A DNA stretch of 64,000 nt from Trichoplax sp. H2 (lineage: Eukaryota; Placozoa; Uniplacotomia; Trichoplacea): positions 1 through 64,000 of the forward strand of contig NOWV01000268.1 of NCBI GenBank assembly GCA_003344405.1. The letters are read 5' to 3'. Shown piece by piece: positions 35,710 to 48,564 of the stretch (position 1 is its first letter; each line of letters starts with the position of its first letter). The notes beneath the pieces are model-generated. The model ran no database searches and was not told the DNA's origin. It saw only the letters and a program-made list of their open reading frames with translations. A program made the translations under genes and the position numbers.

Positions 35710-38700
35710 TCATAGAGTATTTAATATTGAATCCTTCTCAAGATTTGATTCTTCTTTCAACATCTTGATTAGAAAATTATTCTCCAGTGTGATCATATCC
35801 TCGGTTAGCGTATTACTATGTATGGTAAATAGTTCGTAGCATTGTACTGACGATGACATTGACGGAAATCCATACCTAGTTAGGCTCCTGAAAAGGTACA
35901 TTATGAAAAGTAAATATTATATTATTATTGGTTACATTCGTCTTATCAAAAAATTACATAAATGTATCGCCGCAAACTGTTCCAAGTGGATAAATGTTTC
36001 CTATTTTGATGATACGTTCCGGCTCTACTACTGAATTCTACGAAAGTCAGAAGAAAGCTTATTGGCTATTCCAAGTTAATTTCGAGTAAAGTTTGACATT
36101 TTAAGATTGTAACCGTTACTAATGAAGTAAGGAAAATACCTGCGAGCGTACTATCGAGAATATTGGAAATAGATTTGTGAATATATATATTTCTTGCTTA
36201 CCGATTTCCCTTCGAACCACATACGATATGTACAAAAAAAATCTTCTTTTCTAACAGCTACGTAATTGCATCCACACTTTAAAGCAAAGATACCAAATTG
36301 CCTTAATTCTTTTACCTAAGTACAATACAATGAGAAGATCTTTATTATCATCATTGACAAACAACAATTTCCTTTTAAGAGCTAATATATCCCAAGATGT
36401 TCATTCTTACAACTGCAAAATTCACATCTCTTGCCGCACATTCCTGAAATTGGATAAATTTACTTAGATTGAAGAAATAACAGTAATGCTGCTGTTTTTT
36501 ATTCTTATTACTCTACTTACACCAGTATCAATATAAGGTGTAATTATTTTTCCGGTTGTACGATTTAGAAAGACAAAGTGCAAAAGTCTAGGACAAGTGT
36601 CATTATAACTGTATAAAATTGTATAAAAATCGTCATGAATTAATCAAGTTTACAAGCATGTATTAATGGTTTAAGAATGCATTATTTACTTACAATCCAA
36701 TTTCATTATTGTAAGATCCTTTAACCAGGACAAAATCTTTATAATCATCTAGTCTCTGCTTAAGTATGCCATAAATTTTTTCTAGGTTGCCAGGAAGTTC
36801 CTCAGAATTAATCTATATGTTAAATAAATTGAATAATAATGTTTAAGCGAGTTCTTGTCATTACAATGCTCCTATTAAAAGTAAAACATTTTAAATTCAT
36901 ATTTATCCTACTAACAGCATTTGCCGGAAAAAGATAACTAAAAATAGCCTTTATCCTGCCTTGTAAGTTATTCAACATCTGTATAGTCCTATAAATAATA
37001 TATTATGATTGCTAGACGTTTTTCAACAATTATAACTATGAAAAATAATATTAATAAAAATTCATATTGTATAGTTTTTATTGAAACGTAATTATTTGTC
37101 ATAATACTTTTCAGATGGATTATTTTGCAAGCTACCAGAGCTTATGGGTTCTAAATCCTCTCTCCGCAATTTAGTCCATAATGATATCAACTTATTGACA
37201 CGATTGTCAAGATTCTAAAATTACAAAGAGAATCAATGTAAATTGTATGCTATGCATCTTATGATGGCGTTAGCTTAAGATACAGCATATTTACCTTCTT
37301 TTTAAGTAGACTTGCAAGTGTTCTTTACAGTATCATCAGTTATAGTATTATTTAAAGATAAAATAAAGGTCATACAATTTTACATTACTGCAACATTGCC
37401 TTTCAAAAATAATATATACAACGAAAGCAATACTTTACTTTATTTCGCTTTCAAACATGGCTATCTTAGTTCTCATATCTTTCTTAATCACTGCATCTTC
37501 TCTCATAATTGCACTCAATTTAGTAGCACAATCACATAGGGATTTTGCTACTTTTTCATTTTCGACCTAAGAAAAGAATTCTATTATCTAATATGGCTAT
37601 TACTAGATCATATTTTGCCCCAAAAATATACCTTTAAAACAAATACGAAAATCATTCCTGAATATATCTTAATTCCGTGTATTATGAAAGGAATGAACCC
37701 AAAGTTTCCAAACGGTAAAAAGATGAGGCGTCGAAAGCAATTCTACAGATTAGTGCAATTATTTAGATATGGCGGTTTATTGAAGTCACGGGTGCATATG
37801 TATAGTAAGCCTGTATAAAGTGCTAGTTCGCTACAAGTAACATGGACAGAAGGACTTTGTGTACTTACGATCTTGTGTTCTTCAGTACCAGAGTCTAAAC
37901 ACAGTTATGAAAAACATAGATAAGTTATCTGAAAATATGAGTGATGCCTAACTGTTAGCTATTAAGAATAAGAATAACTATGAACTAAAATCACATATTT
38001 GCATCGTGTAGGCTTACCTCTTACTACAGATTGACTGACATCAGTTAGTAAGAAATAAGATAAACCTATAATTAATAGGAGATCGCCACACTCTAATTCC
38101 AGAGCATTCTCACTATTATAAATTTATCGATAATTATAATCTAGGCTTAGTAAAAGTTTTAAAGATGTACACATCAGCTACAGAGAAAATTATTAACGAA
38201 TTTTAATGCTTGGTAGCGAAATACGGTATTCACCTAGAATAGGTTGAAATTATTTTATGGTTCTGTAAAAGCATGGCGTGTTGAATTTTTTCTCCGCTAG
38301 ATCTAATGTTAATAGCGTTATATCAGGTTATTGACATTAAAGGAATAGCGAAGCCATTTGCTCTAACTTAGAGCTTGGAAAGTAAGTGCTAAACAATTTT
38401 GCGTACTTTACATGACAGTTTCTAGCTTCTTTAATTGCTGAAATACAAATTTGACTCAAGGAAGAATCCAATCTCACTCGTTCAATCGCCTATGCAATTA
38501 CATTACAGTTTCACAAGTAGAAATAACAAATATATAGTTGGTAGTGCTTTGACTTTAATCCTAGGCACCTCAAATAGATAACGATATTGCACTGTCATAC
38601 CTCAAACAAGAAAGCCTGTTCATTATTACAAAGATGAAACCAAAATTTGATTAAACTATCGAAGTACTGCCATTGATTCTGCCGTTCGTTACCTTGTAGG

Positions 38701-40614
38701 TTAGCAAACCTACAGCAAAAATTCCATGATTAGTTATAACTCTTCGAATACACCGAAAAATGTCTATTTGACTACAGGTGTAGGTATTAGATTAAGGGAG
38801 ATAGGAGTCTAATAAAGGTGGAATTGATTAATATTGCCTGCTCAACACTATCATACGGATACAATGTAAAATGGCAGTTGGATCGTTCTTCGAGATGGCT
38901 ACACAATGACACTATGACACAGTAAGAATTCTTGCAATTTTCTTACTCGACGCGACGTAACCATTACAGTTAATTATGATAGAAGCTTCAAACAATATTT
39001 ACTTCGATAGGCTTAGCCCGTAATGCAGCCTTATCAACTGATGGCAGATGCGGATTTTGCGCAGAATTGTGTCTTCTTGAACAGTTTCATCACCGTCAAT
39101 ACCAACATAAAACCAAGCATCAAGCTATCATATACAAAATTGAATTCATCAATTTCTTTCTATTTTTCATGGCAATTCGAAAGCAATAGTAGTTATAGCA
39201 ACAGAATTATATGATTAGAGTCCGCTAAATAACCTTATACATTTACATATTTTACATATGCTATCTATATTTATAAAATGAGAATAAGCCATCAGTAACT
39301 TCATACCTTCTGGTAGACTATGGTAACACCGTCATCTGTCTTGCTATATTGTAAGGGATTATTCAAGCCAAAACTTAGACAATCCTAGTATAAGATATTT
39401 ACAAGACCATTAATTTGACGTTATTACAATTATGAATATAATCTAATAAGTATTTATTCTTACGATGAATAGGTTTCGTTATTACATTAATTGCTATGTT
39501 TAAGTTGACTACTTACGAACGCCAGTTTTTGTGGTTGTAGCCAATTTAGTAACGCGTAGTCTCTTAAGTCAGCTTCAATATCTCCATTGACCGTGCTAAA
39601 ATTGACAGACCATAATGACAACATATGATATGAGTCAAATTTGTTGATTAATTGCGTATCTAAGATTTACATTAACGAATAGTCAGAAGAAGAATTATTT
39701 TATAAATCTATCAAAAATGAAATAATGGATCTAAAACTGAACAATTCGATCATTTCTATGATATTGGATAAACTTCAAGGGTGATAAAATGAAAGGTTTC
39801 AATTTTATCAGCAGGATGTAGGAAATATAAGGCATATTCAGTTTTTAGTACAGGTTGATATACTGTAGTTAGTTTCTTTTACAAACTCACTCAAAAATTT
39901 TTATATAGTAAGATATTTTGACAACGTACTTTACTGTACTGTATTAAAATAATCTACACTTATCAATATGACATTTCATATTTTAGAAGATTAAAGTTAT
40001 TACTCGATGTAAACAATAATTGACTAGCTACTTTAGCGAATGTCTTTCGTAACATTGATAAGCTAACTTGGCTTGCCAAATCTGACAAGTCAATGAATGA
40101 AGTTATTCACTCATAGAGGTACATAGTAGTTAGTCAATTGGGAACGAATGACGACTGGATTGATCAGATTCGTATAGAGGATAAGTAGGGGATCCATGAT
40201 TCAAAGCAATTAAAAGTTAATTTTATGATTAACTGCATCGCTTTCGAGCAGTAATGAACATCAATGTTTATTTTTCGGGGATTAACATATAGTACTTTTA
40301 TTTGTTTATAATTTATTTGCTAGCTAGAACCATATTGTTCAATACTGTTCTATCAATAAATAATAAATCACTGTAGATAAAGTATGGGTAACTCTATGTT
40401 TCATTTAATAATTGAAGAGATTTATCAATGTAGTGGACAAGTGTACATGTAGACAATTTTAAAATGTACAGTACCATTCATACAGTGAGATGAAATTAAC
40501 TTACTTGTGTAACCCTTTCTCTATAGTTTTTTCCTTTAATCTATCCGTTAACTCAGTATCAGCTGACCAGAAAATAATTTCCGATGCATCACTCATAATA
40601 ATGATACCCTTCAT
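35710..40614 (-). CDS. HPS1: HPS1, BLOC-3 subunit (Rab32/38 exchange factor)
   Basis: Nineteen exons, all in phase, give 565 residues: 40614-40505, 39595-39517, 39384-39307, 39124-39003, 38709-38601, 38489-38407, 38302-38234, 38112-38018, 37894-37869, 37566-37439, 37322-37295, 37214-37108, 36988-36916, 36812-36694, 36587-36521, 36443-36411, 36315-36202, 36037-35958 and 35887-35710. HPS1 signatures run in order: N-terminal MKGIIIMSDASEIIFWSAD; WFYVGIDGDE in the first longin domain; DYKDFVLVKG then HFVFLNRTTGK; EDFFCTYRMWFEGK; and VQCYELFTIHS near the C-terminus. Family knowledge: HPS1 pairs with HPS4 as BLOC-3, which activates Rab32/38 for lysosome-related organelle traffic. It is shorter than the mammalian protein (about 700) mainly in the disordered middle. 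Exons of 26, 28 and 33 nt are notable. Confidence 0.93.
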
Positions 40615-41639
40615 AGTGATGAATTATAATTGTTGCGTTGAATATCACTTCTCAAATGATACTATTCACGAGTAAAGTAGCCGAAGGATGGAAGAATTAT
40701 ACCAAGATAATTAATTCAATAATTTATTATCATCGACCTAGAATACAAATGGAGAGCAAGATTAAAATCGATCCGTGGTACTCATTAGATATAAAAAAGA
40801 TTCATTTTCACCGTCTATTTCTGACTATTTGGTGTAGAATATATAGACATTAATTTAGCCTAAGATAAGCTTTCAAAATTGAACCATCACTCTCCCATAT
40901 TACTGTACAATGTGATTTCAGCAATACAAGTCGATTGCCGGCCTAGCTATCCCTGATATACCATGACTACGTCATCTATAGGCTAGGTTAAATAGCTAGG
41001 AAATGATCACTATTCTAATTCTAAGTCAATTGATCACTACCTACTTGTTATAGCTTCTTGAATGGATAAAATATTAATGTTGATGATGGCATGACCATCT
41101 ATCAGTTGAGTAGATGTTGTCAAAGATAGTTTTCGTTTTGCGGTTGGCAAGTGAATAGTTTCGATTTTCGAATTCAATTTTAGAAACTTTATGGTCTAAT
41201 CTGACTGTAATTAGACTTAAAGGACGCCCAAAATCATGATATTAATGATTATCAATCCAAAATTGATTAGTCACCTATTTAAAAATGATTTCTAGCCGAT
41301 TCTTTTGCTATCATCAGCTTTGAGGATAAAAATTTCGATGGCGATCGAGGATCTTCTTCGACAGTGTTTACCCTTTAATAGCTGTTCGAATACAGTGTAC
41401 AGTATGTACTGAAGTGTGCTGTACTGTACACTGTACAGTACACTGTACAGTACACTGTACTGTACTGTACTGTACTGTACCGTCATAAGGATTATTACAG
41501 TACGTACTACTGTAGCAACACTGTACTCTGCACTCTGTACTTTTACCTTCATAGATAAAATTTTAACTGCTGTTCGCAATAATCTTTACACCTGCAAGCT
41601 CAGTACTGAATGAGTTACTCTACTGAACGTAGAGGACCG
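40615..41639. other. Intergenic; palindromic tract at 41395-41490
   Basis: 5' flank of HPS1. At 41395-41490 there is a dense CTGTACACTGTACAGTACACT tract ending in TGTACTGTACTGTACTGTACCG. It produces spurious open frames on both strands, which are not called. Confidence 0.6.
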
Positions 41640-43440
41640 GCTATCAAGCCATGACGTCATAGCATCGCCAAATAGATCCAGCTCAGATATCAACATAAAC
41701 AAATGCGTTTCTACATAACTTATAAATCAGGATCAGGTGCTTTACTCCTGCCTGCGATGGAGCTTTCTTATTAAAACAGTAAATGATCGAGTTCAGCATT
41801 AACGAATGCGTTGCTGCATAGAGAGCTTACAAATTAGATCAGCTGTTTACTGCCTACTATGGACTCTTATTAACCTATCTTATTAACTTATAAATCAGGA
41901 TTAGGTGCTTTACTCCTGCCGGCGATGGAGCTTTCTTATTAAAAACAGTAAAATGATCGAGTTCAGCATTAACGAATTCGTTGCTGCATAGAGAGCTTAC
42001 GAATGAGATCAGCTGTTTACTACCTACTACGGACTCTTATTAACCTATCTTATTAACTTATAAATCAGGATCAGGTGTTTTACTACTATCTGCTATGGAG
42101 CTTTCTTATTAAAACAGTAAAACGATCGAGTTCAGCACTAACGAATGCGTTGCTGCATGGAGAGCTTACAAATGAGATCAGGTAGTTGACTGCCTAGAAC
42201 GGATTCTTATTAACCTATCTTATTAACTTATAAATCAGGATCAGGTGTTTTACTACTGTCTGCTATGGAACTTTCTTATTAAAACAGTAAAACGATCGAG
42301 TTCAGCATTAACAAATGCCTTGCTGCGAAGATAGCTCACAAATTAGGTCAGCTGTTTACTACCTACTATGGACTCTTATTAACCTATTTTATTAACTTAT
42401 AAATCAGGATCAGGTGTTTTACTACTGTCTGCTATGGAACTTTCTTATTAAAACAGTAAAATGATCGAGTTCAGCATTAACAAATGCTTTGCTGCATACA
42501 GAGCTTACAAAATAGATCAGCTGTTTACTACCTACTATGGACTCTTATTAACCTATTTTATTAACTTATAAATCTGGATCAGGTGTTTTACTACTGTCGA
42601 CTATGGAGCCTTCTGACTAAAGCAGTTAAACGATCGAATTCAGTATTAACAAATACATTGCTGCATATGAGAGAGCTTACAAATGAGATCAGGTGGTTTA
42701 CTGCCTAATATAGACACTTATATATAAACAGTATAATGACAGTAGCGCATGACAATCAGGCGTTTTCTAATGCGTTTAACATTACAAGATAAATGCGCTA
42801 CTTCATAGTAGAGCGTTTAAATTGGGGATCAGGTGTTCTACTGCCATCAGCGCCATGCATGGAGCCTTATTTACAGTAGTAAAACATGGTAATCAAATAT
42901 TTTCGAATTCATTTGATATTGGTAGAAGACGAGTATAAAAAAATGCGTTGCTTCATAATAGAGGGATCAGGTAGTTTACTGTCTACCATGCAGCCTTATT
43001 AACACGGTAAAACGATCGAGTTCAGCATAAACAAATGCGTTACTACATTGAGAGCTTATAAATTAGAGATCAGGTATTTTACTGTCCAGTATAGAGCCTT
43101 ATTAATACGCTAGTAAGGCATAGTAATTTGATGTTTCTAACTCGTTTAAAGAATAGTAGACGACGAGTATAAACAAATACGTTACTTCGTCGTAACGCTT
43201 GTAAATTAGCGACTAGGTGTTTTACTGCCTAGTATGGAGCCTTATTAATACAGCAGTAGAACACAGTAACTAAGTGTTTTCTAATTCGTTTAACATTAGT
43301 AGGACACGAATATGAACGAGTGCGTTGCTGTGTAGTAGAGCTTATAAATTAGGGATTAGGTGTTTTACTACCTAGTATGGAAACTAATTTTACGGCACTA
43401 GGGCACAGTAATCAGCTCTTTCTAATTCGTTCGAGATTAC
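41640..43440. repeat. About 170-bp satellite, 6 good copies plus decayed copies
   Basis: The unit contains AACTTATAAATCAGGATCAG, GTTTTACTACTGTCTGCTATGG, ACGATCGAGTTCAGCATTAAC and AGAGCTTACAAATGAGATCAG. Good copies start near 41718, 41885, 42056, 42226, 42396 and 42566. From 42700 to 43440 four more copies are heavily decayed and spaced less regularly. The array sits between the HPS1 and ACADSB genes. Confidence 0.95.
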
Positions 43441-44701
43441 TGTATAGAAGATAAGTTATGACTGATGATTTCCGCCACGACCCTAAATAAGATTGAATTC
43501 TGGATGAACTTCTTACCCTATCGCGCTTTCCTCTATACTACTTTGACTGGATGTTGAAGTAAACCTGATTAGCAGCAGTATCTATTTTGCGCTAGTGTGT
43601 TTACTGTTATTCAAAAAGTTGATCAAATCATCCTGGAGTTGGCTATGAACGTTTCGAATAATCCACCGGAATGCGGGTAAACTTAGGTTTCTCAGTCAAA
43701 ATAAATTGTTCTTCTTGATCGAGGCTAACTAGTTAGTAGTAACTTAGCACATCGTACTGTAGTACTAATTTCATTATCCAGCCCTTTACTCACTTGGATT
43801 ATGCTTATTTTGTACTCTTGTACGTACTCTGGAGACCATATTGGTTATTCGTTCCTAATGACAACCCGATTGCTCAGTCTACGTTCAATACAAGCGGTTA
43901 CCAGTATAGAAATATTACTTTTATAATTAAACAAATCCCTCATTGCATGTAATATTGAGCTTTATTTATTAAATGGAATCAACCTGTCAAATGTGTCTCA
44001 TAGTTAGATGATATCACTAATGTGTAACTTTCCGGACGCGCTGTACATAGCATCGGGCTTGGTATGTTGTATTTTACTCTATATCGCATGCCAGTAAGCT
44101 ACCATAAAAGCCTTCAACTTAAAGTGCCCGTTACTACTCTTGCCAATAGTAAAATTATCAGCATACCTACGTAAGCTCAGTTACTCGACAGACTAGTGTT
44201 ATCTTGTATTCCGATAAATGTATAATGTAGATCATTAGAATAAATTTGTTGAGCGTTCGCATCTATAAAGTAAAACGTAGAAATGAATTTCAAGCAGAGA
44301 CTATAAAAACAAGGTTTGCATTGACTGGCAAAGTTTTTATTATTGAAACTTATTTCTTACATATAATGCGCTCATAAAGCACGTAGAAATGTATTTCCAT
44401 AGCTAGTTTTAAAGCGTACTGGAGCCTTTCATGCTTCCTATCTGTCAACTACCTAATTAAATAAACTATAGGATAGTATGTACATGGATTTCCAGGAATA
44501 TACTACAGAGGTATACTTCTAGAAGTCCATGGTATGAATACGGTAGGATCGAACCGGCTGCATAACAATTGTGGTCAATTAACCTAAATTTGATGTCATA
44601 CTGAAATATGCCAATCAATCATTTAAAGTGATAGTGTCTGACATGCATTATCATATGATAGAAAATACCATTGATCGTATTTCCTATAATATTCATTCAA
44701 G
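43441..44701. other. Intergenic, no gene seen
   Basis: 3' flank of ACADSB; no exon recognised on either strand. A GGTTCGATCC string near 44550-44560 (minus strand) prompted a tRNA check, but the T-arm stem does not pair. Confidence 0.4.
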
Positions 44702-47700
44702 TTAATATTCCATGGCTACATATTTTGCGATCGTATTTAGCTGAATATTGGATGAACCTTCATAAATGACACCTAAAACAGGCCAGGAGAATTATTCATA
44801 TTATGACAAGACTTTAAATATCTGATGAATGAATGCTCAATCTACTTTGAATATGCCTATCTTGACTATCTGAGATTGTAAAGTCGTACTGCTTTGCAGT
44901 ATCTGCGCATACATGTACTATAATATTTGGTGTACTTACCGATTTTTGCATCTCTGTAAAACTTCTCAACAGGGAAATCCTTTGTAAATCCTACACCGCC
45001 AAGCCATTCTAAAGCTTTTGATGATACCTTTTGAGCCATCTTGATAATAAACAAAATTATAAAGTTATAAGTTTGTACTCAAACAATGACAATGAGTCTG
45101 ATATAATTTCTCTTTGTAAATCCTTAAACCTCGGAAGCAAAATATTTAGCCATAGCACCCTCCTTGACTACAGGTTTGCCAGCTACTTTCAATCTAGCTG
45201 CGTCATAAGTTATTGCTCGAGCTGCTGCAACCATAGTAGACATTTCTGCAATTTGATGTTGTACACCCTACATAGATAAAACACGTGTAAGCACATTAGT
45301 GCAAGGTTTGCACATTTATATGGAATATATTTTCAATACAATGATAGCAGTTTCAAGTGCTAACCTGGAAATCAAAAATTCGTTGGTTAAATTGCTTTCT
45401 TTCCATTGTATAGGGTATAGCGGCATCTAGGGCTCCTTGAGCTAAACCAACCATCTAATAAATCAACAGAATTTGATGTAATTAAATTGCATCACTATCT
45501 TCGCACATTTAAAATCGAAACAATATTTGACGTGTCTACTATTTATATTTACTTGGGAAGCAATGCTAATTCTGCCTTCATTTAATATTCCAATGGCAAT
45601 TTTATATCCTTCGCCAAATTTTCCCATAATATTACTTTCTGGAACCTATTACATACGTGCAGGCACAAAAATTTATAAATATTATTACCTATAAATTAAA
45701 ATTGTTTTAGACATAATATTGAGGCGCATTGGAAATAAACGTGATCCAGCATCCTACCCTAACATTCTCCAGTATTACGGGACAAGTCGATGAAGCCCTT
45801 ATTCCAAGCTATTTTAATAGAAGCAGTCAAAGTTAAAAAGTGTTACGCTTGGGCACTACTTGATATGCAAGGCTATCACGGTTATAGATAATAATGGAAG
45901 GAAAGGAAATACTCAACCTTATCTTCTTTCTTTCCAAGTGAAAGGCCGGGCATGTTTCGTTCGACGATGAAGCAAGTTATGCCTTTATAGCCCTGTGACA
46001 AGATAAAATTAGGGAATAGATATCAGTTGTTATTGTAGAAGTAAAGTATTAATACTTTAAAACTTATACCTTTTCTGGAGAGGCGTTAGCAAATACTAAG
46101 AATATGTCCGCATGTTCGGAATTACTAATCCATGCTTTGGTTCCGTTTAGAACGAAATGATCGCCATCAGCAACAGCCCTAGTTTGCAATGCAAAGGCAT
46201 CGCTACCGCTTCCAAACTCTGATAGACAAAAGCAGCCTACCTAACATACCGAACAGTAAGAGCGTGGTGTATAACAGTTATCTCGGATATCATTTCTGTG
46301 GTAGTACTTATGGGTGTTTAAAATAGTAGCATGTAATCTTTTAGTCCTATAATTAAGAAATAGGCCATGTATGCTACTTACTGATTTGGTGGCTAACTGT
46401 GATAAATATTTTTCATTCTGCTCCTTGTTTCCGTATTGCATAAATATTGTTTCTACAAGTGTATTTTGAACGTCTACCATTACAGCAACAGCGGGATCAA
46501 CTCTAGCGATTTCCTCAATCGCCAAGCAGCTACCGAAGAAGGATGATCCAGTCCCTCCAAATTCACTACTTACTTCAACACCCATAAACTAATTTGAAAT
46601 ATCAGTGATAAAGTATCAAATGTAATTTATAACTAGTTTAATAAACAAAAAAGTATCATTTCATATATATATATATATGGGCTACCAGGCGATTACTGCA
46701 AAATAAAGTGTTATTTCATTACGCCTTATTTCATTAGTGATTTGTTCAATTTTTTGGTCTATAATTATCGTTGTAAAGTATGTAAGCGTATCCTATTCAA
46801 CTCAAGCGCATCAAAATAAATAGTTGATTTGATTAAAAATAATAGTTTTATCTCTTGTTCAATACCCCTTGATCAAATAAGCCCTTGATGATGTCTTTAT
46901 CCAGGTGTGAATTTCGGTCCATTTCTGCTACTCTTGGAGCAATTTTTTCTCGAGAAAACCGTTGCACTATGTAAAATGGGAGGAAAATGATAGTCAAAAA
47001 TTATTACTATGCCATAAGATAGGAATTGAAAGTTTTAGTATAGTATCCTAATTGAGAAAAATTTACAGTTAAATGCAAGCAATAGAGCAAGAAATAGAAT
47101 TATACATACTTCATTCTATGAATAATAATTATTTCATGACTGTGAGGTTGGTAATAATACTATATCTTTGATTGAGCTTCCATGATTCAATCATTCTCCT
47201 ATATTATTAATATACTGCATTGTCACTTGCTGTCGAACCATAGTAGAAGATTCTATGTACAGTAGATGGATCACTCCATCACTCTATGTATGTCCATCAA
47301 TCTAGGCATGTTTAACGTTAGCGAGATTAACTAACTTCAATAGCTTGATGTTAATATAGGGGATCCTATATTAGTAGAGATATCTTATCTATTACAATGA
47401 TTATAATAGTGTTGTCGGCTAAAAGTATATAACAATGTCATCAGTGGTTATCTATGCCGTATTTGGAAGATAGACGATAATATAAAGCACTATGGTGTTA
47501 GTAGAAGCTCCTACTGTATTAATTAGGAAGTTATAGTAACTTTTAAGATGGCGGATGATGTTTGCAAGTTGTATATAAAGCGAGGTCTTTCTGCTATAAC
47601 AGCTAATAAATCTCAAGGCCAAACATTAGATATGGTTGGACTGTATCTTAATAGATCAATGTTTACTCATGGCCAATTATATGTAGCACTTAGTCGCTCA

Positions 47701-48564
47701 CGCAGTGCCATTAATATCAAAATTCTAACCAAAACGCACATTTATCCGATGGTAACATGCAATTTACTGATAATATAGTATATCCTGAAATGCTGTAAAT
47801 AAATGCACTTATTAACACAGTATTATCCTTTGCTTATAATGTCTACATAGTTGAATTGAGATGATTTTATTGTAAATTGTCAACACAACGAAATTCTATC
47901 CATTGTCAATGCAAATTTGAATTAAAGCAGATTATTTTCATGATACCTTTAGTTTTGCGCATGATTTAAATCATTTAACAGTACTATATACAGCATAATA
48001 CATGCAAATTATAACGTCAAAAATCCAAGAATAGTAGCTGTTTAATACAACATTGCCATATTTTATTATACTTCCTTCCCTCCGTTCACATGAACGGGTA
48101 TTTTTTACTAGTAAATTGTAATAAAGCTATTACTGTCCACTGGCGTTTTCTTTGGATTTGAATTTTATTACATTTTGCGCTGTCAATTTATAGTAGAAGA
48201 TTTTATGCACGAGTACAGTAGATGAATGACTCCATCACTCTAATGTATGCCAGTCAATCTAGGCATGACAACAAAGTAAGGCCTACCCTTCCATGCTTGG
48301 CTACATATCAACACAACAACGGGTTTATTTCACATGATTTCCATAGCGAATGAAAAGTATAAAGTACAATCAGATAGGACAGCGTAGGGCATTCTACATT
48401 CCCTTACCAGCATCTTTTAACATTTCCTCTTCTTCGCTGAGTTGGGTGGAAGCTGCACGAGCAGCCAAATTGCGACTCGATTGCATTCGACATATTGCCA
48501 ACTTCCTGACTGATGAGACATCAGCAGATAACAATCGACCAGCTCGTGAGAATTTAGCAAGCAT
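44702..48564 (-). CDS. ACADSB: Short/branched-chain acyl-CoA dehydrogenase, mitochondrial
   Basis: Eleven in-phase exons give 417 residues (human about 432): 48564-48408, 46966-46866, 46588-46382, 46240-46070, 45992-45918, 45808-45758, 45645-45553, 45454-45365, 45267-45130, 45039-44940 and 44772-44702. The first 40 residues are Arg/Ser/Ala-rich and lack acidic residues apart from one Asp, a mitochondrial presequence; [20 protein letters not shown] then starts the mature helix. ACAD signatures: [90 protein letters not shown] and the terminal IYEGSSNIQ. That last motif carries the catalytic Glu (about 399) at the position typical of short- and branched-chain members. The enzyme is an FAD flavoprotein oxidising 2-methylbutyryl-CoA in isoleucine breakdown and passes electrons to ETF. 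Intron 1 (about 1.44 kb) houses a helicase remnant on the opposite strand. Confidence 0.95.
47221..47311. repeat. Direct repeat flanking helicase remnant, left copy
   Basis: About 90 bp, matching 48181-48269, with blocks ATAGTAGAAGATT, ACAGTAGATG, CACTCCATCACTCTA and CAATCTAGGCATG. It lies inside ACADSB intron 1. Confidence 0.8.
47548..47778 (+). pseudogene. PIF1/Helitron-type helicase C-terminal remnant
   Basis: A 76-codon frame carries the last conserved motifs of PIF1-family helicases, as found in Helitron RepHel proteins: [20 protein letters not shown], then [15 protein letters not shown] and NIKIL. All upstream motifs (Walker A, Walker B and the Rep domain) are absent, so this is a 5'-truncated transposon fossil, not a working gene. 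It lies antisense within intron 1 of ACADSB. Confidence 0.85.
48181..48269. repeat. Direct repeat flanking helicase remnant, right copy
   Basis: Second copy of the roughly 90-bp repeat at 47221-47311, about 870 bp between copies and in the same orientation. Either arm of a composite element or an independent repeat. Confidence 0.8.

Noticed and set aside
36500-37818. Plus-strand open frames at 37312-37539 and 37615-37818
   Set aside because: The first overlaps two HPS1 exons in antisense; the second begins at a non-ATG codon in an HPS1 intron.
38760-38920. Minus-strand stretch reading HLEERSNCHFTLYPYDS as an extra HPS1 exon
   Set aside because: Exon 39124-39003 joins in phase directly to 38709-38601, which aligns with HPS1; the extra stretch has no good donor.
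44540-44620. Possible tRNA from a GGTTCGATCC string on the minus strand
   Set aside because: The flanking bases do not pair as a T-arm and no acceptor or anticodon stem can be drawn.
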